5,494 bases of DNA from Anaerolineae bacterium (GCA_028275425.1 JAPWUT010000125.1:1-5494); one strand, 5' to 3'. Shown: positions 1 to 5,494, numbered from the stretch's first letter. Numbers and translations are program-made. The notes: generated by a model from the letters alone, not told the origin.

Positions 1-1094
1 CCCCCGCCCATATCTATTACAAATACGAAGGCGGAAGTCCTCCCGGAAGCCACAAACCCAATACTGCCGTAGCCCAGGCCTATTACAACCGAGCCGAAGG
101 GGTAAAAAGGCTCACAACTGAAACAGGAGCCGGGCAATGGGGAAGTGCCTTGGCCTTTGGATGCAAGCTCTTCGGCCTTGAGTGCAAAGTATACATGGTT
201 AAAGTAAGCTACCAACAGAAGCCATACCGCCGCATCCTCATGGAAACCTGGGGGGCCAACGTTGTCCCCAGCCCAAGCCCCGATACTCAAGCCGGACGCC
301 AAATTTTAGCCCAAGACCCAGATTCCCCTGGCTCGTTGGGAATAGCCATAAGCGAAGCAGTTGAGGATGCCGCCACAAGGGACGACACAAAATACTCCCT
401 GGGCAGCGTGCTTAACCACGTCCTACTGCACCAGACCATCATCGGGGAAGAAGCCCTGAAGCAAATGGAGATGGCCGGGGAATTTCCTGATGTTGTCATC
501 GGGTGCGTGGGTGGGGGGTCAAACTTTGCTGGCCTGGCCTTCCCCTTCCTCCGCGAGAGCTTGAAGCGAGGCCTCAAAACCCGCTTCGTTGCCGTTGAGC
601 CTACCGCCTGCCCTTCTCTGACCAAAGGGATATACACCTATGATTTTGGCGATACTGCCGGGACCACCCCTCTCCTTAAGATGTACACCTTGGGCCACAA
701 ATTCATCCCGCCGAAAATCCACGCTGGAGGATTACGTTACCACGGAATGGCTCCCCTAATCTGTGCCCTCTACAAAGGTGGCTACATTGAAGCAGTAGCT
801 TACCTCCAAAACCCTGTCTTTGAAGCGGCGGTTCAATTCGCCAGGGCTGAAGGCTTCTTGCCCGCCCCTGAAACAGCCCACGCAGTTAAAGCCGCCATAG
901 ATGAAGCCCTGAAAGCCAAAGAGGCCGGCGAACCACGCGTAATCCTCTTCAACTTCTCAGGCCATGGGCACTTTGACCTCGCAGCCTATGAAGAATATCT
1001 TAGTGGCAAACTGCCAGATTACGAATATCCGGCTGAAAAAGTAAAAGAGGCCTTGGAATACTTGCCCCTGGTGGAGGAAAAGGATGCCGATTAA
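1..1094 (+). CDS. trpB: TrpB2-type tryptophan synthase beta chain, 5' end cut by window
   Basis: PLP enzyme that condenses indole with a serine-type substrate to give L-tryptophan. The reading frame is open from base 3 to TAA at 1092-1094, giving 363 visible residues. TrpB2 proteins are usually about 420-450 residues, so the N-terminus lies outside the window; the ATG at 150 is internal. Seen directly: the PLP-lysine motif GSHKPNTA (lysine codon 54-56), ETGAGQWG at 120-143, the phosphate-binding GGGSN loop at 510-524, HAGGLRYHGMAPLI around 721-760, and SGHGHFDLAAYE near the C-terminus. The Trp in ETGAGQWG (His in ordinary TrpB1), the LRYHGMAP block and the SGHGHFDLAAY end are marks of TrpB2, the stand-alone class that does not depend on TrpA. 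It overlaps the next gene by 11 bases, so it leads or sits inside an operon with phosphoserine-forming genes. No trpA is visible. The class call is firm; the in vivo substrate (serine or O-phosphoserine) is not settled by sequence. Confidence 0.93.
   Translation, partial: PAHIYYKYEGGSPPGSHKPNTAVAQAYYNRAEGVKRLTTETGAGQWGSALAFGCKLFGLECKVYMVKVSYQQKPYRRILMETWGANVVPSPSPDTQAGRQILAQDPDSPGSLGIAISEAVEDAATRDDTKYSLGSVLNHVLLHQTIIGEEALKQMEMAGEFPDVVIGCVGGGSNFAGLAFPFLRESLKRGLKTRFVAVEPTACPSLTKGIYTYDFGDTAGTTPLLKMYTLGHKFIPPKIHAGGLRYHGMAPLICALYKGGYIEAVAYLQNPVFEAAVQFARAEGFLPAPETAHAVKAAIDEALKAKEAGEPRVILFNFSGHGHFDLAAYEEYLSGKLPDYEYPAEKVKEALEYLPLVEEKDAD
1073..1077 (+). promoter_or_regulatory. Shine-Dalgarno GGAGG for the class V aminotransferase
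   Basis: GGAGG lies inside the last codons of trpB2, six bases before the ATG at 1084. It supports that start over later ones and points to translation of the aminotransferase being coupled to that of trpB2. Confidence 0.7.
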
Positions 1095-2175
1095 CCTTCG
1101 CATCCCCGGCCCTGTCCCGCTCCCTCAAGAAGTCAGAGAAGCCCTGGCCCAGGACATGATAGACCACCGGGGTCCCGAGTTTGCTTCCCTTTTCGGGGAA
1201 GTAACCGAGGGCCTAAAGTACGTTTTCCAAACCAAGCACGATGTCCTAATCTTGACCGCCTCCGGGACCGGTGGCCTGGAGGCGGCCATCGTAAACCTCC
1301 TCTCCCCAGGAGAAAAGGCCTTGGTAGTGATAAATGGCTTCTTCGGGGAGCGGTGGTTTGAAATAGCCCGAGCTTTTGGGGTAGAAGCCATACCCCTGCG
1401 CTTCCCCTGGGGATTGGGAGCAGAGCCGGAAGACGTGAGAAAGGCTCTGATTAAAGCTGGGGATTGCAAGGCCCTGCTAATTACCCACAACGAAACCTCT
1501 ACTGGGATAACTAACGATTTGGAGGCGATAACAAAAGCGGCTTACTCCATAGAAAACCCTCCGCTCATCCTCGTAGATGCCGTAAGTTCCCTGGGGGCAA
1601 TAGACCTCCGCCCAGACGAATGGGGATGCGATGTAGTAGTGACTGCTTCCCAGAAAGCTCTCATGGCTCCTCCCGGCTTGAGCATAATCAGCGTAAGTCC
1701 GCGGGCTTGGGAAGCCTACGAGAAAGCCAAGCTACCCCGCTTTTACTGGGATTTCCGAAAAGCTAAGGAGTATGCCCTTCGGAATCAAACCCCCTTTACT
1801 CCTGCCCTTAGCGTGCTTTTCGGCCTGAGGAAATCGCTCAAGTTGATTCGGGAAGAAGGCTTAGCAGTGGTCTTTGACCGCCACCGTGCAGTAGCGGAAT
1901 TCACCCGGCAAGGGGTAAAATCGCTTGGCCTGAGCCTTTTCCCCGACGAAAAATGGGCCTCTAATACCGTAACGGCCGTGCGCATCCCGCCTGAATTCAG
2001 GGCTGATGAATTAATAGAGCGCTTGCGTGAAGGATATGGCATAGTAGTAGCAGGGGGCCAAGGAGCTCTCAAGGGAAAAATCATACGCATAGCCCACATC
2101 GGCCGAGTTACGGCTGAGGAGATGGCCCAAGTTATCGCCGCACTGAAAGAGTTATTGCCATGTTCAAGGTCCTGA
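1084..2175 (+). CDS. Class V aminotransferase, probable phosphoserine aminotransferase (AGT/SPT-like)
   Basis: A 363-residue PLP aminotransferase of fold type I, class V, in the alanine/serine-glyoxylate aminotransferase branch. Seen: N-terminal NLRIPGPVPLP, SGTGGLEAA at 60-68 (cofactor phosphate region), HNETSTG at 135-141, the cofactor-contacting Asp165 in VDAVSS, the Schiff-base Lys191 in TASQKALMAPPG, and Arg335 in IIRIAHIG near the C-terminus, where this family binds the substrate carboxylate. Length is normal and no key residue is missing. The start is set by GGAGG six bases upstream and by the family's usual N-terminal sequence. It overlaps trpB2 by 11 bases and serA by 16. The adjacent serA makes phosphoserine aminotransferase (3-phosphohydroxypyruvate + glutamate to O-phosphoserine) the best guess, as with class V enzymes paired with serA in other lineages. 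It is not the classical SerC sequence type, so serine- or alanine-glyoxylate transamination remains possible; the specific substrate is inferred from context. Confidence 0.88.
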   Translation: MPINLRIPGPVPLPQEVREALAQDMIDHRGPEFASLFGEVTEGLKYVFQTKHDVLILTASGTGGLEAAIVNLLSPGEKALVVINGFFGERWFEIARAFGVEAIPLRFPWGLGAEPEDVRKALIKAGDCKALLITHNETSTGITNDLEAITKAAYSIENPPLILVDAVSSLGAIDLRPDEWGCDVVVTASQKALMAPPGLSIISVSPRAWEAYEKAKLPRFYWDFRKAKEYALRNQTPFTPALSVLFGLRKSLKLIREEGLAVVFDRHRAVAEFTRQGVKSLGLSLFPDEKWASNTVTAVRIPPEFRADELIERLREGYGIVVAGGQGALKGKIIRIAHIGRVTAEEMAQVIAALKELLPCSRS

Positions 2176-3092
2176 TAACAGAGCCGATAGCCGAAGAAGG
2201 GGTAAAACTGCTCAGGCAGAAAGCCTGCGTGGATTTCAAGGCCTTGCTTTCACCCCATGAGCTGGCAAGCATCATCGGCCAATACGATGCCCTTGTAGTG
2301 AGGAGCAGGACTAAAGTTACGGAAGAGGTCATAGAAGCGGGGCAGAGGCTCAAGGTGATAGCCAGAGCGGGGGCAGGGTTAGATAATGTGGACGTTAAAG
2401 CCGCCGAGCGGAGAGGGATAGCCGTTATAAACGCCGGGGAAAGCGTAGCAGTAGCCGTTGCCGAACTCACCTTAGGCCTTATGCTTTCCTTGGCCCGCAG
2501 AATCCCGCAGGCCCACTTTTCTCTAAAAGAGGGGCGCTGGGAAAAGCAAGCCTTTCTGGGGACCCAGCTTCAAGGTAAAATCCTGGGGATAGTAGGGCTT
2601 GGCCGGATAGGTAGAGCCTTGGCTAAAAGGGCTACGGCTTTGGAGATGATAGTCATCGCTACCGACCCCTTCATCTCCCCAGAGAAGGCCCTTCAACTTG
2701 GCGTAAACCTTGTCCCCTTAGAAAAGCTTCTGCAAATCTCCGACTTCGTCTCCATCCACGTTCCCTTGACCCCTCAAACCAGCAAGATGATTGGTTGGAG
2801 GGAGCTTTGTCTCATGAAACCCACTGCCTACCTCATCAACACAGCACGTGGGGGGATAGTTGATGAAGAGGCTCTGGCCAGGGCTCTTGAGGAAGGGCGA
2901 ATAGCCGGTGCCGCCGTTGATGTCTTTGAGGAAGAGCCGCCGGTTGATAGCCCCCTCCTCCGCAGCGATAGAGTTATCCTCACTCCGCACATAGGGGCTT
3001 CAACTCAGGAGGCCCAAGCCCTTGCCTCTTTAGAAGTGGCCAGAAAGGTGCTGGAAATACTTTCTCACTGCGAGCTTTCCGGCAAGGGATAA
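2160..3092 (+). CDS. serA: D-3-phosphoglycerate dehydrogenase, short form without ACT domain
   Basis: NAD-dependent D-2-hydroxyacid dehydrogenase that oxidises 3-phosphoglycerate to 3-phosphohydroxypyruvate, the first step of serine synthesis. In its 310 residues I see VVRSRTKVT at 46-54 and ARAGAGLDNVD at 69-78 (substrate domain). The Rossmann GLGRIG is at 146-151, with Asp169 ending the second strand where NAD ribose is bound. The catalytic set is Arg230 (NTARGGIVD), Glu259 (DVFEEEPP) and His277 (TPHIGA). The protein stops straight after the catalytic domains, so the ASB and ACT domains of long SerA proteins (about 525 residues) are absent and serine feedback through ACT is not expected. 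The segment NAGESVAVAVAE has Gly where most relatives have Pro (NAP). The ATG overlaps the preceding gene by 16 bases; a weak GAAAGAG at 2145-2151 may be its ribosome site. The 3' end overlaps the opposite-strand DUF2889 gene by 28 bases. Another 2-hydroxyacid dehydrogenase role is possible, but sequence and neighbour both favour SerA. Confidence 0.9.
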   Translation: MFKVLITEPIAEEGVKLLRQKACVDFKALLSPHELASIIGQYDALVVRSRTKVTEEVIEAGQRLKVIARAGAGLDNVDVKAAERRGIAVINAGESVAVAVAELTLGLMLSLARRIPQAHFSLKEGRWEKQAFLGTQLQGKILGIVGLGRIGRALAKRATALEMIVIATDPFISPEKALQLGVNLVPLEKLLQISDFVSIHVPLTPQTSKMIGWRELCLMKPTAYLINTARGGIVDEEALARALEEGRIAGAAVDVFEEEPPVDSPLLRSDRVILTPHIGASTQEAQALASLEVARKVLEILSHCELSGKG

Positions 3093-3523
3093 GCGATGCA
3101 AACTCCGCCCAATACCCTTCCCCTTAGCTTCTCCCCCTCTTCCGGGGGCAACTTCTCACTCCAAACCACCACTACTGCCTGGATGGCCAACCGAATCCCT
3201 TCCATAAACATATCCACTAAGTGGACACAACCTTTCGGCCCTCCCAGAAGCCTGGTTACAGTTCGCCTTATCCCCCGCTCAATTTTGAGCCCTTCAAGCT
3301 CTTTCACCCTTTCCAATGGTTCCCGGCATACCGGATAAGGCGCTCTCGCCATGGAAGCTTTGGCCTCTTTAATCACCATAGCTTCAGGGTTTGATGCATC
3401 CAGCACCAGGTCCATTTCCAAATGGTGGTAAGGGTCCAGCAACGTGCAATGGACTCCCACCAAACGAGAATCCAACGGGGAGATTTCAATCGTATAGGTG
3501 CGAGGGAAAGTGAGCAAAGCCAT
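3065..3523 (-). CDS. DUF2889 family protein of unknown function
   Basis: A 152-residue protein that I recognise from its pattern as DUF2889, a family with no established function. Seen: an N-terminal half rich in alternating hydrophobic residues, probably beta strands, with VHCTLLDPYHHLEMDLVLD at 24-42. PYPVC follows at 62-66, then GLKIERGI at 78-85, the family's signature GCVHL at 98-102, and LGGVCIAY at 138-145. Cys66, Cys99, His101 and Cys142 sit in the conserved segments and could form a metal or redox site; that is inference. I see no signal peptide or clear membrane segment; the run AIQAVVVVW at 113-121 is too short. The start is well set by AAGGAGG four bases upstream. The gene is convergent with serA (28-base 3' overlap) and divergent from mutL, so it is probably its own transcription unit. 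I found no convincing -10/-35 pair for it in the 75-base spacer. Neighbours give no clear hint of its role. Confidence 0.85.
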   Translation of the reverse strand: MALLTFPRTYTIEISPLDSRLVGVHCTLLDPYHHLEMDLVLDASNPEAMVIKEAKASMARAPYPVCREPLERVKELEGLKIERGIRRTVTRLLGGPKGCVHLVDMFMEGIRLAIQAVVVVWSEKLPPEEGEKLRGRVLGGVCIAYPLPESSQ

Positions 3524-3527
3524 ATCG

Positions 3528-3534
3528 CCTCCTT
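3528..3534 (-). promoter_or_regulatory. Shine-Dalgarno AAGGAGG of the DUF2889 gene
   Basis: Read on the - strand, AAGGAGG precedes the ATG (complement of 3521-3523) by four bases. It is a near-perfect anti-16S match and the best evidence that this - strand frame, not the opposing 80-codon frame, is the real gene. Confidence 0.8.
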
Positions 3535-3538
3535 ATGT

Positions 3539-3567
3539 TTGCCCTATGGGAATTGGTGTGTTACAAT
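3539..3567 (+). promoter_or_regulatory. Predicted sigma70-type promoter of mutL
   Basis: TTGCCC at 3539-3544 (four of six matches to TTGACA) and TACAAT at 3562-3567 (five of six to TATAAT) are 17 bases apart. Transcription would begin near 3573-3575, leaving a leader of about 25 bases before the mutL ATG at 3599. The promoter would drive mutL and probably rex. It is predicted from the sequence alone, but spacing and position are good. Confidence 0.55.
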
Positions 3568-3568
3568 T
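3551..3568. repeat. Small inverted repeat AATTG-8-CAATT over the mutL -10 box
   Basis: AATTG at 3551-3555 and CAATT at 3564-3568 are perfect 5-base inverted arms around an 8-base centre, overlapping the predicted -10 element. An operator is conceivable. The spacing (TTG to CAA over 14 bases) does not match the usual 18-base Rex site (TTGTGAA-4-TTCACAA), and arms this short can arise by chance. Confidence 0.25.
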
Positions 3569-3582
3569 TTGCCGTAAAAGAC

Positions 3583-3599
3583 ATTTGGATGCAAATCCA
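3583..3599 (+). other. Two overlapping mini-hairpins in the mutL leader
   Basis: TGGAT-GCAA-ATCCA (3586-3599) forms a five-pair stem with a GCAA loop of the GNRA type, and its last base is the A of the mutL start codon. ATTTG-GATG-CAAAT (3583-3596) forms a competing five-pair stem. Both lock up GGA at 3587-3589, the only Shine-Dalgarno-like bases close upstream. A role in mutL translation is inference; the stems are short. Confidence 0.3.
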
Positions 3600-5278
3600 T
3601 GCCCATAAAAGTCCTTCCCCCCGAGGTTGCCGATAAAATAGCGGCTGGAGAGGTAGTTGAGAGGCCAGCTTCTGTAGTCAAAGAGCTGGTGGAGAATGCC
3701 CTTGATGCCGGAGCTACTGAAATCAGGGTAGAAGTCTTCAGTGGCGGGACAAGGCTGATAAAAGTTACCGATAACGGCTGTGGCATCCCATCTGAAGAAG
3801 TGGAGCTGGCCTTCGCCCGCTACGCCACCAGCAAAATTTCCACGATAAATGACCTTTCGGCAATAAGGACTCTCGGCTTCAGAGGCGAAGCGTTGGCCAG
3901 CATTGCTGCCGTTTCTAAAGTCACCATGATAACCCGGAGCGCAGGTGAGCCAATCGGTGTTCTAATAAGAGTAGAAAGAGGAAAAATGGTGCGGAAGGAG
4001 CCACGTGGCGCTCCGGTAGGGACGACGGTTTCGGTAGAGAACCTATTTTACAACGTGCCGGCTCGCCGCAAATTCCTCAAGCACCCGGCCACCGAAATGG
4101 CCCACATCACGGAAACTGTAGTCCATTATGCCATAGCTTATCCGGAGGTGAAGTTCGCCCTCTACAGAGAAGGCCAGCTCTCTTTCCATTCACCTGGCTC
4201 CGGGGATATGAAAGATGTATTGGCAAGGGTCTATGGCCCGGAGATAGCCGGCATCTTGCTCAAGCTTGAAGCAACCGAAGGCCCTCTCAAGTTTTACGGT
4301 TACGTAAGCCCCCCATCACTTCACAAGCCTCAGCGTTCTCATTCCTTCTTCGTGAACCGGCGCTGGGTCCAAGACGCTATCTTGAGCAAGGCCCTATTGG
4401 AAGCTTACCACGGCTTTCTACCTACCGGCCGTTATCCTTTGGCAGTGATAAGCTTGGAGATAGAGCCTTCCCTGGTGGATGTAAACGTCCACCCTACCAA
4501 GCGAGAGGTGCGCTTCCGTAACTCGGAAGAGGTCTACCAAGCCCTTCAGAAAGCCCTCAGGCAATTGCTCTTAAGCATGCAGAGCCCGTTTGTGGCCTCG
4601 CCTAAGGCGTTAAGCCCAGCTAAAGGCGAGCCGGAACAGAAGCTATTCCCCATCCCTCAGGCCAAGCCTTCACCTCCTCCGGAGCCAACTCTTCCATTGG
4701 CCAAAACCCTCCCCATGCTTAGGGTCCTCGGCCAAATAAGCCTTACCTACATAGTGGCCGAAGGGCCGGACGGGCTTTACCTCATTGACCAACACAGTGC
4801 CCATGAGAGGGTGATTTACGAGAAGCTCAAGAGGGACCGGGAGAAAGCCATCCCTTCCCAGCGCCTCCTGGAGCCTCTGACGGTAGAGTTACCCCCTTAC
4901 CAGAGCGATTTGGTTGAGTTCCTCCTACCTTCTCTGAAGGATGTGGGCTTTGACATGGAAGAATTTGGCCCCAATACTTGGCTTGTAAGGGCTGTCCCTG
5001 CCCCTTTCGCCTCCCGCGATGTCCGCAAATCTCTGACGGACTTCATAGATGCCTTGGTTTCAGGCGGGACAGACCACTTAGAGGGGGACAGAGTCCTGGC
5101 CACCCTGGCCTGTCACTGCGCCGTTAGGGCCGGGGAGACTTTATCTATGGAAGAGATGAGGAAACTCGTGCAAGAGATGGAGGCCATTGATGTAATGCAG
5201 ACCTGTCCCCACGGCCGTCCCACAGTTGTCCGCATAAGCATTGAAAGGTTAGCAAAAGAATTTGGGAGAGGAGGATGA
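3599..5278 (+). CDS. mutL: DNA mismatch repair protein MutL, endonuclease type
   Basis: Matchmaker ATPase of mismatch repair that couples mismatch-bound MutS to strand incision. 559 residues, somewhat short for bacterial MutL (often about 600-650) because the linker is short. GHKL ATPase: AAGEVVERPASVVKEL at 15-30 with catalytic Glu29 and Asn33, DNGCGI at 58-63, ATSKI at 76-80, GFRGEAL at 93-99, and GTTVSVENLFYNVPAR at 141-156. The transducer domain includes NVHPTKREVRF at 296-306. A proline-rich linker spans about 331-370. The C-terminal domain has DQHSAHERVIYE at 397-408, matching the metal-dependent nicking motif DQHA(X)2E(X)4E except Ser for Ala, plus ACHCAVRAG at 504-512 and CPHGRPT at 536-542. 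QRLLEPL at 421-427 sits where the beta-clamp-binding motif of Bacillus-type MutL lies. It should therefore nick DNA itself, as in bacteria lacking MutH. The upstream frame is closed by TAA at 3575 and holds no other start. No strong ribosome site precedes ATG 3599. No mutS is in the window; rex follows three bases later. Confidence 0.97.
   Translation: MPIKVLPPEVADKIAAGEVVERPASVVKELVENALDAGATEIRVEVFSGGTRLIKVTDNGCGIPSEEVELAFARYATSKISTINDLSAIRTLGFRGEALASIAAVSKVTMITRSAGEPIGVLIRVERGKMVRKEPRGAPVGTTVSVENLFYNVPARRKFLKHPATEMAHITETVVHYAIAYPEVKFALYREGQLSFHSPGSGDMKDVLARVYGPEIAGILLKLEATEGPLKFYGYVSPPSLHKPQRSHSFFVNRRWVQDAILSKALLEAYHGFLPTGRYPLAVISLEIEPSLVDVNVHPTKREVRFRNSEEVYQALQKALRQLLLSMQSPFVASPKALSPAKGEPEQKLFPIPQAKPSPPPEPTLPLAKTLPMLRVLGQISLTYIVAEGPDGLYLIDQHSAHERVIYEKLKRDREKAIPSQRLLEPLTVELPPYQSDLVEFLLPSLKDVGFDMEEFGPNTWLVRAVPAPFASRDVRKSLTDFIDALVSGGTDHLEGDRVLATLACHCAVRAGETLSMEEMRKLVQEMEAIDVMQTCPHGRPTVVRISIERLAKEFGRGG
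5269..5274 (+). promoter_or_regulatory. Shine-Dalgarno AGGAGG of rex
   Basis: AGGAGG falls in the last glycine/arginine codons of mutL, seven bases before the rex ATG at 5282. It fixes the rex start and implies co-transcription from the mutL promoter. Confidence 0.8.
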
Positions 5279-5281
5279 CGT

Positions 5282-5494
5282 ATGAAGGAAGCCCAAGTTC
5301 CCGACATCGTGGTAAGTAGGTTGCCTGTTTACCTTAGAGCTTTGGAGTTCCTGGCTATGGAGGGGGTGGAAACCGTATCTTCTGCCGAGCTGGCCGAAAG
5401 GCTTGGCCTTAACCCGGCTCAAATCCGCAAAGATTTATCCTACTTTGGCAGCTTTGGGCAGCAAGGGAAAGGCTACAATGTAAAGATACTTATG
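5282..5494 (+). CDS. rex: Redox-sensing transcriptional repressor Rex, N-terminal part
   Basis: Rex is a homodimeric cytoplasmic repressor that senses the NADH/NAD+ ratio: NADH releases it from DNA, allowing expression of fermentation and respiration genes. Only 71 residues (of about 210 usual) are in the window, covering the N-terminal winged-helix domain. Seen: VVSRLPVYLRALEFL at 10-24, VSSAELAERLGLNPAQIRKDLSYFG at 32-56 containing the helix-turn-helix with recognition helix about 45-54, and GQQGKGYNV at 59-67, all typical of Rex. The Rossmann NADH-binding domain lies beyond the edge and cannot be judged. The start is fixed by AGGAGG seven bases upstream. It follows mutL after three bases, so the two probably share a transcript. 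No Rex-type operator of the usual spacing was found upstream in the window, so self-regulation is not shown. Confidence 0.93.
   Translation, partial: MKEAQVPDIVVSRLPVYLRALEFLAMEGVETVSSAELAERLGLNPAQIRKDLSYFGSFGQQGKGYNVKILM

Noticed and set aside
150..152. ATG at 150 as start of the tryptophan synthase gene
   Set aside because: The frame is open upstream to base 3 and encodes the PLP-lysine motif and ETGAGQWG, so the ATG is internal and the gene is cut by the window edge.
287..637. Minus-strand open frames inside trpB2 (287-637, 519-722)
   Set aside because: No ribosome site or recognisable domain; they mirror a clearly coding + strand frame.
1125..2470. Minus-strand open frames inside the aminotransferase and serA (1125-1490, 1785-2099, 2132-2470, 2718-2990)
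   Set aside because: Low-complexity Ser/Ala/Pro-rich translations typical of the reverse of coding DNA; the + strand genes have complete family motifs.
3133..3148. CCCCC-TCTTCC-GGGGG hairpin as a serA terminator
   Set aside because: No T run follows on either strand and it lies in the DUF2889 coding region (Lys-Leu-Pro-Pro-Glu-Glu codons), so coding composition explains it.
3096..3338. 80-codon + strand open frame after serA
   Set aside because: It is antisense to DUF2889, whose - strand frame has a strong ribosome site and family signature.
3551..3568. Inverted repeat as a Rex operator
   Set aside because: TTG to CAA spans 14 bases, not 18, and the inner GTGAA/TTCAC bases are missing.
3589..3636. 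15-codon out-of-frame upstream ORF (ATG 3589 to TAA 3634) overlapping the mutL start
   Set aside because: No ribosome site and very short; likely chance, although the ATG lies in the leader hairpin.
3544..5307. Minus-strand open frames over mutL and rex (3544-3786, 4897-5103, 5113-5307)
   Set aside because: Opposite strand of unmistakable mutL and rex sequence, with no independent signals.
1..5494. Mobile elements, CRISPR arrays, tRNA or rRNA genes, defence or toxin systems
   Set aside because: Read for repeats, transposase-like proteins, and RNA gene patterns; none seen. The window looks like ordinary core chromosome.

Overview
The window is a dense, mobile-element-free piece of a bacterial chromosome with five genes, two of them cut by the window edges. 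From left to right on the + strand it holds the 3' part of a TrpB2-type tryptophan synthase beta chain, a class V aminotransferase and a short phosphoglycerate dehydrogenase. A DUF2889 gene follows on the - strand. The window ends with mutL and the first 71 codons of rex on the + strand.

Positions 1-3092 form one tight operon-like block (trpB2 - class V aminotransferase - serA). Its genes overlap by 11 and 16 bases, which suggests translational coupling. The last two enzymes would turn 3-phosphoglycerate into O-phosphoserine. The first belongs to the TrpB2 class, for which O-phosphoserine rather than serine has been reported as substrate in an archaeal member. The block can therefore be read as a phosphoserine supply line feeding tryptophan (and serine) synthesis. 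No serB-type phosphatase and no trpA are visible.

Positions 3065-3523 hold a convergent DUF2889 gene whose 3' end overlaps serA by 28 bases, with no room for a terminator between them. It diverges from mutL across a 75-base spacer (3524-3598). That spacer holds a good sigma70-like promoter for mutL, a small inverted repeat over its -10 box, and two mutually exclusive small hairpins ending at the mutL start codon.

Positions 3599-5494 hold mutL, with an intact ATPase and the nuclease-type C-terminal motifs of bacteria that lack MutH. Three bases later comes rex, the NADH/NAD+-sensing repressor, which runs off the window.

The organism is probably a moderately GC-rich, possibly thermophilic, anaerobic or facultative bacterium. 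A Chloroflexota (Anaerolineae-like) or deep-branching Gram-positive origin fits the combination of TrpB2, short SerA, endonuclease MutL and Rex. That assignment is inferred from gene content only and is uncertain. I see no CRISPR array, tRNA, rRNA or insertion sequence, and no strong candidate for a wholly new system. The most interesting points are the trpB2-phosphoserine linkage, the uncharacterised DUF2889 protein and the structured mutL leader.
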